Source: Microdochium bolleyi (taxonomy: Eukaryota > Ascomycota > Sordariomycetes > Xylariales > Microdochiaceae). From it: 64,000 nucleotides of DNA. The position numbers and the translations under genes were made by a program. Shown here piece by piece: positions 55,040 to 64,000 of the stretch. The notes below the pieces were generated by a model. That model made no database searches. It was not told the DNA's origin and saw nothing but the letters and a program-made list of their open reading frames with translations. How positions within the stretch are numbered: position 1 is the first letter of the stretch; each line of letters opens with the position of its first letter. Where the stretch lies: contig KQ964245.1 of assembly GCA_001566295.1 (NCBI GenBank), forward strand, positions 2,237,524-2,301,523, written 5' to 3'.

Positions 55040-56158
55040 ATGCGTTACTCTAACACCATCATCGCGGCTGCTGCTGCTTCCCTGACGGGCGTCTCGGCTC
55101 AGCGCCCTGACAACACCACCGTCTGCGACTACTACACCACCGCCCTGCTTAAGAACAACACTGCCGCCAACCAGGCGACTCTGTTGACGCTGGTCGTGAA
55201 CACCGTCGTCATCGGCAACTGTAAGTCAAGCGCAATGTCACCCCATAGCTTGACCTCGTGGATGACAGCCAGCTGACCTCTCCTGCTCATGACAGACACT
55301 CAGCCCAACGTCGGCATCTCGGTGCCCGGTATCCTCGCCAAGGGCACCTTCAACGGCAAGGATGTCAACCTTCTTCCTTACTTTGACGGCACTCTCGCCT
55401 CGACCAACCGTGGCGGCGATGCTGGTGTCTCTGTCAACTTCCTTGACGGTGGCGGTGCCGCTCCCCTGAAGGAGAACAAGCCTGCCAACGACATGACCTC
55501 GCAGCAGTAGTAAGTCGACACACTCCCTAGGGGTTTCTAGTGTAAGACGAAGTATTAACTCGCCTGCCCCAGCTTCCTCCTCACCCACTTGTACCAGTTC
55601 TTCGGCAGCCTGCTCGGCTGCTCGATGCAGGGCATGCCCGGCTTCAGCGCCTACAGCGCCGACCCGAGCATGTACGAGGTGCACAAGTTCATGGCCCTCG
55701 ATGAGGCCGAGCTCGGCTACTTCATCACCCAGGTCGGCCTTGCTGCCGCGTCCTTCGGCGTCGCCGAGGCTGACGTCAAGGTCGTCGGCAACGCCCTGAT
55801 GACCCTCTTCGGCTACCGCTGCAGCCCGCCCACGGCCGTCATCCCCGCCCAGGGCCCTGCGCTCCAGGCCATCTGCATCGCCAGCTCGTGCCCCGAGGCC
55901 ACCAACATGCCCACCTGCTCCGCCTACGCCCCCGTCGTCGAGCCCTCGACCGTCTCTGGCTCCGCCTCGGCCTCGGCCACCGCTACCAAGTCCATGTCCA
56001 TGCCCACTGGCTCCGGCGCCGCTCCCACCGGCACCGGCATGGCCCCTACCTCCACCAAGCCCGCCACCTCCGCCACCATGATCCCCACTGCCGCCGCTGT
56101 CGCCAACGGGCTCAATGTCGCCGCCGTCCTCGCCGGTGTCGCCGCTTTCGTCTTGTAA
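55040..56158 (+). CDS. Secreted GPI-anchored protein, unknown function
   Basis: Exons 55040-55220, 55296-55509 and 55573-56158 give 326 residues. Both introns have GTAAGT donors and restore the frame (IGN|YTQPNVGIS and TSQQ|YFLLTHLYQFF, each split at a tyrosine codon). The N-terminus is a signal peptide ending about GVSA. The body, about residues 20-270, has N-glycosylation sequons (NTT, NNT, NYT), several cysteines (CDYY, GCSM, YRCSPP, ASSCPEA, PTCSAY) and no enzymatic motif I know. A Ser/Thr/Pro-rich stalk follows, then a C-terminal hydrophobic tail (ANGLNVAAVLAGVAAFVL) right up to the stop, the standard GPI signal, with the Asn-Gly pair a plausible anchor site. I infer a plasma-membrane or wall-attached protein. 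Related hypothetical proteins seem widespread in ascomycetes. Confidence 0.9.
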
Positions 56159-57353
56159 AGTGCTTTCGTCCCTATGCCTTAGCAAGACTTCAAGTCGTCA
56201 CAGCTGTATACCCACAAACAAACAAACATACATGTATCGTACTTGGCAATGGGTCACGACCCATTCGCGGTAATCGCGCAAACAGGGGAGATCTGTCAAA
56301 CACGCAACGAGATCGGACTTTAATTTTAATTCATTACTCACAAAACCCCCTTTTTCACACCATGACCAGTGATCAGAAATCTTGAATCCCGAGTCTTTTT
56401 ACTTCAGCCACGGGTGTTAATGTGCCAGTGCTTGTTCATCTCGTGCAAGTGTGATACAATAATGTGTGAATGTGAAAATATGCTGTGAAATGTATCGCAC
56501 TCCAGCTCATGCTGCCGATTGTCTTTACTGAGATTTACGAGGCACTGTCAGAAACCCATGGTCTCGCTGAGCCCCGTTCTTGCCCCGTGTTTACTGTTGC
56601 GTGTGTGCCCTAGAGACTTGCACGCCTTGGCTTTTCTGGGGCAAGAGACCGCTTTGCTGCCCAGGTGTGTTTAGCTGCATTTTGGGTTTCTTTGTCCCTG
56701 TCGCTGACCTTGGGTTGTGTAGCAGCTGCGCAATGTGACATGGCCGAGCATCGTTCAAGCTTGAACAGCGATTCTGCAGGCAAGAGCACACAATGGTGAT
56801 GGTTCAGATCCAGGTTGCTGTTTTGGATCAGCATCTTGAGCCCTGTGTTACTCTCCACTAGGTCTCGTGCATATGCTCCCGCGATCACGGAAAAGCTTTG
56901 TGAGTCACACTCTGTTTGCTTGGGCATGCTGGATCAACATAGAATCCATACATCACTGAGAATAATCAATGTGCTATTTCCAGAATCTCACATGCTATAT
57001 ACAGGCAGACGAAGCGTTCTGTGGAGTCCTGTCTGACGATCCGAACTCGGCGGCATGGAGACGGCATGACTTCCACACGTTCCACTTGCCCGCAACGAAT
57101 GACTACTGGTGAACGCCCTTATTTCCCTTGCTCAATGAATCGTGTCCTGCGGCGGTCGTTGTCTTGTCGTCTTGAAATCATGTTTTGGGTATCTTGCTGT
57201 TGATTTGTGTGGGGCTTGTTCCTGAGCCTTGCAGGTTCCCCCCGGACTCGAGGTGCAGGCTCTCGTCCTAATATCGATTGAGATCCAGTCCGTAGGCTTT
57301 GGGTGGGACGGAAACAAGCCGGAAGGAGGAGCTGATAGAGAGAGGTGCGCTCT
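56159..57353. other. Convergent intergenic region, no gene seen
   Basis: Holds the 3' flanks of the GPI-anchored protein gene and the I9 inhibitor gene. It is relatively AT-rich with short T runs. Open frames are under 110 codons and have no domains. Confidence 0.55.
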
Positions 57354-57740
57354 TTACAGGCCCATGCCGCTCTCCTGCTGGGTGGTCATGACCTGGTCCT
57401 CCTCTACGACGGCATTGAACTCGGACTGCCACACGGACATGGTGGTCTCGAAGATCTTGGCCGGGGCCTTGGCGGCGAAGCCCCTACGTTTGCGGAGAGA
57501 CGCGGTCAGCAGCCATCCTCGGCTCATGTGTGCGAGAGAGGACTTGGGTACTCACTTGATGAGCTTGTACTCGTGGGTGATGATGCCTCCGGCCTTGCGG
57601 ATCTCGTCCATGGCGTTGTCGACGACATTGGACGGGGTGTCGAAGGGGAAGCTGACGATGACGTTCTTGGACGGGGCGTCAACGGCGAGGGCGCCGGAAG
57701 CGGCGGCAAGGACGGCGGTGAGGGCGGTGGAGAAGCGCAT
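57354..57740 (-). CDS. Secreted stand-alone inhibitor I9 (subtilisin propeptide-like) protein
   Basis: Exons 57740-57556 and 57483-57354 encode 104 residues. The intron (GTGAGT donor, CGTAG acceptor) joins EYKLIK to GFAAKAPAK in frame. A signal peptide (MRFSTALTAVLAAASGALA) precedes an inhibitor I9 fold: VIVSFPFDTPSNVVDNAMDE, then GGIITHEY, GFAAKAP and VEEDQVM, the order seen in subtilisin propeptides and in yeast Pbi2. No protease domain follows, so it is a free inhibitor or a protease-folding chaperone. Unlike cytosolic Pbi2, the signal peptide points to the secretory route or vacuole. The C-terminus is short and polar. The family call is firm; the target protease is unknown. Confidence 0.9.
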
Positions 57741-58719
57741 GGTGACGGTGTTTGTTGGATGAAGTGTTCGAGGTTGTGCAATGAGGAGTTGTTTGTGGTG
57801 TCGGGTTGAGGGTTGATGATGTAGGTCGGGAAGAAGGCTGAGACGGGTTGGCCTGTGGGGTGGCGGTCGCATGAGCACCTTGAAGTTAGGGGCCTTCGCA
57901 CAAGGGTGTGACGGAGGTGGAGGGGGCTCGTGGCCAATCACGGCATCGAGACGTGGCTGGGAGGAGCCGGATGCAATGGGCCAAGTGGGGCGCTGCGAAA
58001 GCCGGGGTTCTGACGGGGCCAGCCCATGCGTGGATCCTGTGCGTTTCGAATGTGGGAGCCTGGCCTGGCCTGGAAACTGGACACTCGTCACTTGGAAACA
58101 GAGCTGATCTGGTCATAGTAGGTACTCGCACGCGGTAATACAAGACGCCACCCTGTCCATATGAACATGCAAGACTGCTGCCTGTACGCAGTATAGCGTG
58201 ACCGTCTCGGCAGACAGTGGGTAACACGAGCCGGGGTCGGGCCGTTGGCAGACAGACTGCAACCCCGAGTTTGGTCTGATTGGCTGGGCCTCCCAGCTTC
58301 CAGGAACGGAAGGTACGGTCTGGCACTCATGCGTCGGTGCTTTCAGGTTGACGAGGTTCCGCTCGGTCAGGCTTCCATCTCATGCTGTCAGATGCTCGAC
58401 GGGCAGTCCGGCAGTCAAGGGTCACGGTTCGTGCCGTGATGCATGCAAAGGCTGAGATTGTATTGTGGGACTATCTAGTGATTCAGTCACAAGTCCGGAT
58501 TCTCGGGCCATCTCAGATACCTGGCCAGGGACCATGGGCTGTATGCTTCACACGGAAGCATGTCCCCAATGATCTGAAGTACGCAAGCTCGTCTTGCAAC
58601 TTTCCAAACATGGGCCAAGCACCAGCGTGCTTGTACACATGGCTGGCTGATCGAGAGTGACTGCTCACGGGCAATTCACCAGTCGATCAAGTCCGATCCA
58701 GCGTCCACCTTCATGCCGC
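57741..58719. other. Intergenic region, no gene seen
   Basis: About 1 kb between two minus-strand genes. It contains the I9 gene promoter, with pyrimidine-rich stretches on the minus strand, and the 3' flank of the first Myb-like gene. No recognisable feature. Confidence 0.55.
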
Positions 58720-59240
58720 TCATTCCTCGTCATCCTGCTCGGCCTTGACGCCGGAAGACTCCCTCTTGACGCTGAAAGGGTCTCCCTTGATCTCTGCCTC
58801 ATCCTCACTTCCGGTCTCGCCCTTGGGCTCCTCCTTCCTGGAAGTCTTGTTCTTGCGCGGGGTCTTGGGCTTCTTCGCCTTGCCGTCGCCGCTAGCAGAT
58901 CCGCTATCGTCCTCGCCCTTGCGCTTCTTGGGCGTCACGCCGCTGGGCATGTACTTCTGGCGCATGCGGTACCACTTGGTGTTGGCGGCAGCCTTGGTGG
59001 GCAGGCCCGTGATCTCGCGGAGTTTCTCGAGGTTGACCTGCGGTGTAGTGCAAGGTAAGTATGAGAGGAGTATACACTTGTGTGTCGGGTGTTGCGATGT
59101 TCACGAGTGAGGGTGTCGTGATAGGGGGAGCTGACCTTGGGCTCAGTCTCGAGGCTCTGTATGACAGCAATGAGGAACTCGGCGTCCTGGGAGCTGCTTG
59201 CGGGCTTGGCTCCGCCTTTGACTGGGGTGGTTGCAGCCAT
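58720..59240 (-). CDS. Small Myb-like DNA-binding protein, tandem copy A
   Basis: Exons 59240-59136 and 59037-58720 encode 140 residues. The 98-base intron lies in phase 0 after ETEPK. Residues about 21-65 form a helix-turn-helix block (EFLIAVIQSLETEPKV, then NLEKLREITGLPTKAAANTK, then WYRMRQKYM) resembling the small fungal Myb-like DNA-binding domain. The rest is a Lys/Glu-rich disordered tail with PKKRK-type nuclear signals (TPKKRKGEDD) and AT-hook-like KTPRKNK. It probably binds DNA or chromatin. It has a paralogue 700 bases upstream on the same strand (copy B) with the same intron position and tail style, which supports both gene models. Confidence 0.85.
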
Positions 59241-59932
59241 AGTTGGTTGTGGTGCGTGGTGTGTCTTGTGCAGGGTCTGTGAATGTTGTTGGAAGTATGT
59301 GGGCTAAGAGCAGAGTTGGTGTACGGTCACCAAAAGGAAATACAAAACTTGAAAGAGACTGAACAAGGGCTCACGAAAATCAGGGTGCCTCGGAAGAACA
59401 ATGTGCGCGGTCACTGCCAGGCGGCTGAAGGCCTAGTCACAGTTGCGAGTGCCTGGCGACTAATCTGTGTTGTCGCAACGCAGGCCGCAAAGAGAGACCC
59501 AAGGAGAGTTTTAAACTGGTTATCCAGAAAGCGTCCATACTCAATGGACAGTCCAACACGTTCGTGTCTTCTTACAAATGTGCAGCAAACAACAAGAACC
59601 ACGAGAACCTGTAAACGCAGTCTGTTGAACAGAAGTGTCATGTCATGTCATGCATTTTGATTATGCCTGAACCAGTATGAACCAGTCTATAACTTCTAGA
59701 TCGATGCCACGATAAAATTGAGGCCAAATTTGACTCAAAAAAGTGGCTACTTGGTGACTGACACTCGTCCCATGTCATCGAAATATCTCATTCCTCCCAT
59801 CGGAGCAACGACCGCACAAGATCCTGTGCTACGGCCAATGGCTATGCCGATCCTCAAGGTCACTCCTTCGGTGAAAACTCATACTTTGCATCTTTCTTCT
59901 CTGCAACCAGGCTGTCACGCCGTCAGTCCGGC
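59241..59932. other. Spacer between the tandem Myb-like genes
   Basis: About 690 bases, serving as promoter of copy A and 3' flank of copy B. I see no third copy or remnant of the Myb-like domain in it. Confidence 0.6.
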
Positions 59933-60430
59933 TCATACCTCACCGTCATGCTCAGTCTCGATAGGAGCCGCAGCTTCAATCTTCACAGCGACCTTCGCGT
60001 CCAGCTCACCACCCTCCTGATCATCGATCTCAGCCTTCTTCGGCGTCTTAGGTTTACGCAGAGTCTTCAACTTCTTGGCATTCCCGTCGCTAGCATCGTC
60101 GTCGCTGCCGCCCTTGCGCTTCTTGGGCGTGGCGGACCCAGCAGCATTGGTCATGTACCGCTGCTTGATGCGCCACCACTTGGCGTTGGCGGCGGACTTG
60201 GAGGGCATGCCTGTCATCTCGCGGAGCTTCTCGAGGTTGACCTGACACAAACACTTAATGAGTTTGGACTGTTTCCAGCATCAAGTGATGTTTTTGTGAA
60301 GACTCTTGTGTGGACACGGGACAGAACAGACCTTGGGTTCAGTCTCGAAACACTGCATCACGGTGAAGACGAACTCGATATTGCCAGCTGACTTGGCTGC
60401 GCCGTCTTTGGAGGGAGTAGCTGAGGCCAT
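59933..60430 (-). CDS. Small Myb-like DNA-binding protein, tandem copy B
   Basis: Exons 60430-60332 and 60241-59933 encode 135 residues. The 90-base intron is in phase 0 after ETEPK, identical in position to copy A. The domain (EFVFTVMQCFETEPKV, NLEKLREMTGMPSKSAANAK, WWRIKQRYM) matches copy A at about 30 of 45 positions by my count, while the basic tail (TPKKRKGGSDDD, LRKPKTPKKAE) has diverged more. The protein lacks any enzymatic motif; nuclear DNA binding is inferred. Its leader or promoter contains four 11-base repeats not seen upstream of copy A. Confidence 0.85.
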
Positions 60431-61166
60431 GGTTGCTGATACTGTGTGGACGGGTTGGATGTGTGCGCGAAGAACTTGATTCGTGGAAGCCGCAATGAGA
60501 GGAGATATCGAGGAGATATCGAGGAGATATTGAGGAGATATTGAGGGCAAAGTAGATACTGGGATCTTCGATGATTCGGAGGTCTGATGTGGTGGCCTGG
60601 TAAGTTGTGTATTGGGTGCGAGGACTGGTTCCCTAGGGTGCTGCAGGACGACAGCTTGTGTTGTGTGTGCGAGAGAAAGGGTCGTTGCTGTGGATGCCAC
60701 ACGAGGAAGGAAAATCGATACCCTACTTGGGAACCTGAGATGAGAGAAGGTGGGTTTGCTTCAAACGCTCAATTACGACTGACAGTATGCCCTGTACACA
60801 GAAGACAGAAAGAGTGTCTGTGGTCGCCATTGACAACCGTCCATTGTTCAGCAAGACTGAACACGACCATCATACTTGTCACTGTGCAATATTTACATGC
60901 TGAGCAGCCTAGGCCTTTGAAAGGTCTATCAGTTCTGTAATTGATATATATAAGTGCCCTTTCACGTATTTAAAGAGTCAGATCATCTGATGCTGACGGA
61001 CTCGTCCGCAAAGACCAAGACTGTCATTTTGAGTCGGTACCGTGCGGCTCACAGTGCCGAGCACATTGGCCTCTTCATCATGAACCACACCCGGGCACCA
61101 ACATCACTCCATTCCTCACTTCACAACAGCCATCGTCATCCAGACGATGCCTCACCCCCAGCCACC
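60431..61166. promoter_or_regulatory. Divergent promoter region, Myb-like copy B and SWIM gene
   Basis: About 740 bases between divergent starts. It contains the 11-base repeats near copy B and, towards the SWIM gene, a TATA-like ATATATATAA sequence at about 60944-60953. Two further in-frame ATGs for the SWIM gene (60990 and 61080) fall at its right end. Confidence 0.55.
60499..60542 (+). repeat. Four tandem 11-base GAGGAGATATY units
   Basis: Two GAGGAGATATC units followed by two GAGGAGATATT units lie 70-110 bases upstream of the copy B start codon, so in its promoter or 5' UTR. A partial GAGG follows. Confidence 0.9.
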
Positions 61167-62183
61167 ATGACCGCAATTCCCACGCCGAGAGAGGTTCTGA
61201 CATCAATACTCAGCACCCTCTCGGCATACGATCCCAAGGAGCACCACCACCACCACCACCAGCCCGCTTCAGACTCCAACATCCGCAGCACCCAGCGCCG
61301 CGTGGACAACTACAACAACCCACCCAGCAACCCGCTGAAGCTCGTCCCCAACTCGCACCGTGCGCTGCTCACGACGCTGCACGTGCTGTATCCGTCGACG
61401 CTGCTGCCCGCGCTGGACCTGCTGGACCGGCGGCTGGTCACGCGGATCCGGATCCCACCATCATCATCGTCATTAACGAACGATCCCGTCGGCGTCAACA
61501 GCGACGCCAGCGCGGGGCCTGGGCGGAGCTTCTTCCTCGTCCGCTCTGCACAGCAGCAGCACCAGTCACAGCTGGCCCGGCACCGGCAGCATCACCACAC
61601 GACGACGACGGACTTTCTGGCGGCGAATCCTGTCGGGGCCAGCAGCACAAGCACGAGGGCAGGCGGCAGCGGAAAGGTCTATGTCATCCGCCTCGACGCC
61701 TGGAATTGCTCGTGCGCGGCGTTTGCGTTCTCCGCGTTCCCGCCCGAGTCCAGCGCCTCCGCTCGATCTGCATCAAGATCTGGTCACCCTGCCGGGACAT
61801 TGCTGGACAGGCTTCGAGGTGGCATAGGAGCAGGAGACGATGGCGGCAGTGAGGGGGCCGCACGCCAGGAGGAAGATGACGCTGGCCCCGGAAGACCACC
61901 GCTGAGGAAGTCGGCATACGACATCACCCCGGCGGCTACGAATGATGATTATGGCGGCGACGGATTTACGTCTGTACAGAAAGGGGAGGAAGGCAGGGAG
62001 CACCGGCCGCACGAATTTGGAGGGCTTAGCACCGACGGGACGCCGGACAGTGGCATCGCAAACGTGCCGTGCTGCAAGCACTTGCTCGCATGTGTCCTTG
62101 GTGAGAGGTGGTCGAGCTTGCTGGGGACGTATATCGAGGACCGAGTCGTTGGCCGAGAAGAGGCTGCTGGACTTTATGAGTGA
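61167..62183 (+). CDS. SWIM zinc-finger protein, SWS1-like
   Basis: 338 residues from the ATG at 61167, chosen for its gccaccATGa context and because related fungal proteins begin with a similar PTP..LTS..L stretch; in-frame ATGs at 61080 and 60990 would add 29 or 59 residues. An N-terminal helical block (NSHRALLTTLHVLYPSTLLP, then ALDLLDRRLVTRI) precedes a SWIM finger: CSC at about 181-183 after YVIRLDAWN, and CKH at about 303-305 in CCKHLLACVLGERW. The ligand pattern C-x-C...C-x-H fits SWIM, but the two halves are split by about 120 Gly/Ser/Asp-rich residues. SWS1/ZSWIM7 proteins pair with Rad51 paralogues in Shu-type complexes to promote homologous recombination; that role here is by family inference. 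Confidence 0.82.
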   Translation: MTAIPTPREVLTSILSTLSAYDPKEHHHHHHQPASDSNIRSTQRRVDNYNNPPSNPLKLVPNSHRALLTTLHVLYPSTLLPALDLLDRRLVTRIRIPPSSSSLTNDPVGVNSDASAGPGRSFFLVRSAQQQHQSQLARHRQHHHTTTTDFLAANPVGASSTSTRAGGSGKVYVIRLDAWNCSCAAFAFSAFPPESSASARSASRSGHPAGTLLDRLRGGIGAGDDGGSEGAARQEEDDAGPGRPPLRKSAYDITPAATNDDYGGDGFTSVQKGEEGREHRPHEFGGLSTDGTPDSGIANVPCCKHLLACVLGERWSSLLGTYIEDRVVGREEAAGLYE

Positions 62184-62380
62184 TGCCTAAATATGAGCTT
62201 GCAATGCATTCAGGGACATGCACAATTCATAAGGTGGTAGTAATGTGATACAAGCACTTGAAGCAGTGCACACCAGAGCCATGATCTATTCTCTAAACGT
62301 GCGCTCTACCTGCATTTGCTCACTTTGGCGATCGAGGATTTCGTTTGCTGCATCTTGGCCACGGCGCGACTCAAGAGGCC
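62184..62380. other. Short convergent spacer, SWIM gene and RPN8
   Basis: Fewer than 200 bases separate the two stop codons, so the 3' UTRs of these convergent genes probably overlap. Confidence 0.7.
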
Positions 62381-63495
62381 TTACTTCTTCTCCTTCTTCT
62401 CAGCCGAGTCGGCCGCGGCACCGTTCGTGCCAGCCTTCTCCTTTTCCTTCTCGTCCTTGGCAGCTACGGCTACCTCGTCCTTCTTCGCCTCCTTATCTTC
62501 TTGCTGTTGCCTGTTCTGGATCTTGTTGTCGATCAGGTCATGGAACGCCGTGATGGCACGGATCAGACTGCTGAGGTAGACGGCGAGAAGCTGATCGTTC
62601 GTCTTGACGTTCATCGCGTACGACAGCTCGCTCGTTTGCGAGGCCTTGACGTCGGTGCCGGATTTAGGCGTCGACAGGTTGGGAAGGAGGTTAAAAATGT
62701 CCTGTAGGTTGCCAAGAACCGCGTGGTTCACTGGTAATTGACCGTCCTGGACCTTCTGGAGGTAGACCTGGATTTCCCGTAGCCGCAGGTGCAGACCTTG
62801 CAATGATTGCAGCTGGTTTGTGATGCGTGTTGACAGTGTGCCGATGGCGACGTCTCTGATGTCGCGGAGCAGGTGCTCGACACCAATCTCTTCCGCTTCT
62901 TCGGCCTCGATCGTGGACGGTGTGTGGACAAAGGTCTTTGCGGTTGTTGTGCCATCCTAAAGAACAATCAGCATGAGAGCGCCACCGTGGTAATGCGGCC
63001 TGCATAACAGGCAGCATCATGAATGTGCAAAGTCCTTACGTCCTTGATCTCCTCCACCGCAAAGTAAGCATCTGTCGGCACGCCGGACTCTTTCGGCTGG
63101 ACGTCGATGATGACGAGCAGAGGGTTTGGTGTGTATCTCTTGAAGAGCTCGTTGATCTCGAGATCGGACGCGCGGAGTTTGGGGCCCGAGTGATACCATC
63201 CTATCAGCTTCTCGCGGGCGTTGATCTTCTTGAACATGTCGTTCATGTTCTCGACATAGTTGTGGTCGAGGAACCAGACTGAGGGGTCGTCATTGTCCTC
63301 CTCAAAGGGGACGGCGAAGCTGTTGGATACCCGTACTACCTGTCCATCGTTCTGACCGAGAAGCACTCCGACGACGCGCTTCCTTGTGCCTTTTGCGGCG
63401 CGGTTGTAGTGGTCGACGACGGAGAGCAGGACGAGCGGGGCAACGGTGACGTTCCTGCTAACGAAGGACAGCGTCTCGGCTGTGGTTGCAGGCAT
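62381..63495 (-). CDS. RPN8: 26S proteasome regulatory subunit Rpn8 (MPN domain, non-catalytic)
   Basis: Exons 63495-63040 and 62956-62381 encode 343 residues, the family length. The intron (GTAAGG donor, TTTAG acceptor) joins EEIKD to DGTTTAKTF in phase 0. The MPN domain covers about residues 8-145 (VAPLVLLSVVDHYNR, RVVGVLLGQ, FLDHNYVENM, LIGWYHSGPKL). The JAMM zinc-binding pattern of Rpn11 (HxH...S..D) is absent: only one histidine is present in WYHSGPKLRASDLEI, as in all Rpn8 proteins, so it is structural. Rpn8 pairs with Rpn11 in the lid to deubiquitinate substrates. The C-terminal helices (GTLSTRITNQLQSL onward) form the lid helical bundle, and the end is a Lys/Glu-rich tail. Confidence 0.96.
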
Positions 63496-64000
63496 CGTGC
63501 GAGAGAGTGTCCAGAGACACGCGCGCAAGGGTTGGTTTGTCGTGACAATAGTCCTGTGCTTCGAGATCGAGGAACTGGTGTGCGCGGTGATCTGCGTTGT
63601 GAGAATGTGGTGGCGGCGGCGGTGGTGTTGTTTGTTCGACTGGTGAAGCTGGCACTGCGAAATCGACAGCTCAGGTACCTGTCAACGTAAGTGGTGAGCT
63701 GCCTTCCGCCGTCCGCCGCCTCCCAGGTTGTCCCACCATGGATGGCATGCGAGCAGCGAGCAGGGGCCCAGAGCTCTATGCCCCATCCGGGTTAGCGCAG
63801 CTACCCACCAGTGCCGCCACAGTTTGGGAGCTGAAGTGTGGCTTTCTTTGTCTGCACTCTCCGAGGTCCTGTGGCTGTGTCACAATCATGGAAACCCCAT
63901 CAGACAAGTCCTGAGAACTTCAGAGGTGGCGATAGAAATGATTGATTATTGGCCTATGAAGGCTTGAAGATGGCATCTATGAATATATCAAAAGTCAAGA
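63496..64000. other. Upstream flank of RPN8
   Basis: About 500 bases to the window edge with the RPN8 promoter. An open plus-strand frame (79 codons, ending 63967) shows no domain. No gene called. Confidence 0.6.

Overview
The window looks like nuclear DNA of a filamentous ascomycete (Pezizomycotina). A sordariomycete-like fungus is my guess from gene content and style; I have no decisive marker. The evidence is GC-rich coding DNA, short spliceosomal introns of about 70-120 bases with GT...CTRAC/CTAAC...YAG signals, and families restricted to or typical of these fungi: a secreted PL4 rhamnogalacturonan lyase, a DUF3433 surface protein, a GPI-anchored secreted protein and small Myb-like proteins. 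There are no operons, CRISPR arrays or rRNA genes, and I found no convincing tRNA.

Layout: the left edge (1-387) carries the start of a broken MFS transporter on the minus strand. Next come a mitochondrial DUF1992 protein (1460-3208), the four-exon acetyl-CoA hydrolase/CoA-transferase ACH1 (4744-6589) with a run of 25 G just after its stop, a gene-poor stretch, and an UNC93-like MFS membrane protein (11266-12861). An SH3-containing CDC25-type Ras exchange factor lies on the minus strand (13951-17665). About 11.6 kb upstream of it (17666-29258) has no gene I can support. The centre-right is denser: a disordered conserved fungal protein (29259-32819), a JmjC/CXXC-type zinc finger/AT-hook chromatin protein (33717-37745) divergent from COQ2 (38549-39796), RPS23 (40377-41001), a hypothetical coiled-coil protein (41792-42772), the lyase (42974-45046) and a 1468-residue DUF3433 protein with a Pro-rich ectodomain (45967-50440). 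The right end has a small two-helix membrane protein (52051-52667), a GPI-anchored protein (55040-56158), a secreted I9-type inhibitor (57354-57740), two tandem Myb-like paralogues (58720-59240 and 59933-60430), a SWS1-like SWIM protein (61167-62183) and proteasome subunit RPN8 (62381-63495).

Most genes are unrelated housekeeping or signalling genes, so I see no biosynthetic cluster and no clear new multi-gene system. Loose themes are mitochondrial metabolism (DUF1992 protein, ACH1, COQ2), cell surface and secretion (lyase, DUF3433 protein, GPI protein, I9 protein) and nuclear functions (JmjC, Myb-like pair, SWIM). The items most worth a second look are the tandem Myb-like pair with a conserved intron, the long gene-free block upstream of the Ras exchange factor, the nonsense codon in the MFS fragment, the repeat architecture of the DUF3433 ectodomain, and the long insertion inside the SWIM zinc finger. 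Splice sites were assigned by eye from consensus signals and reading-frame continuity.
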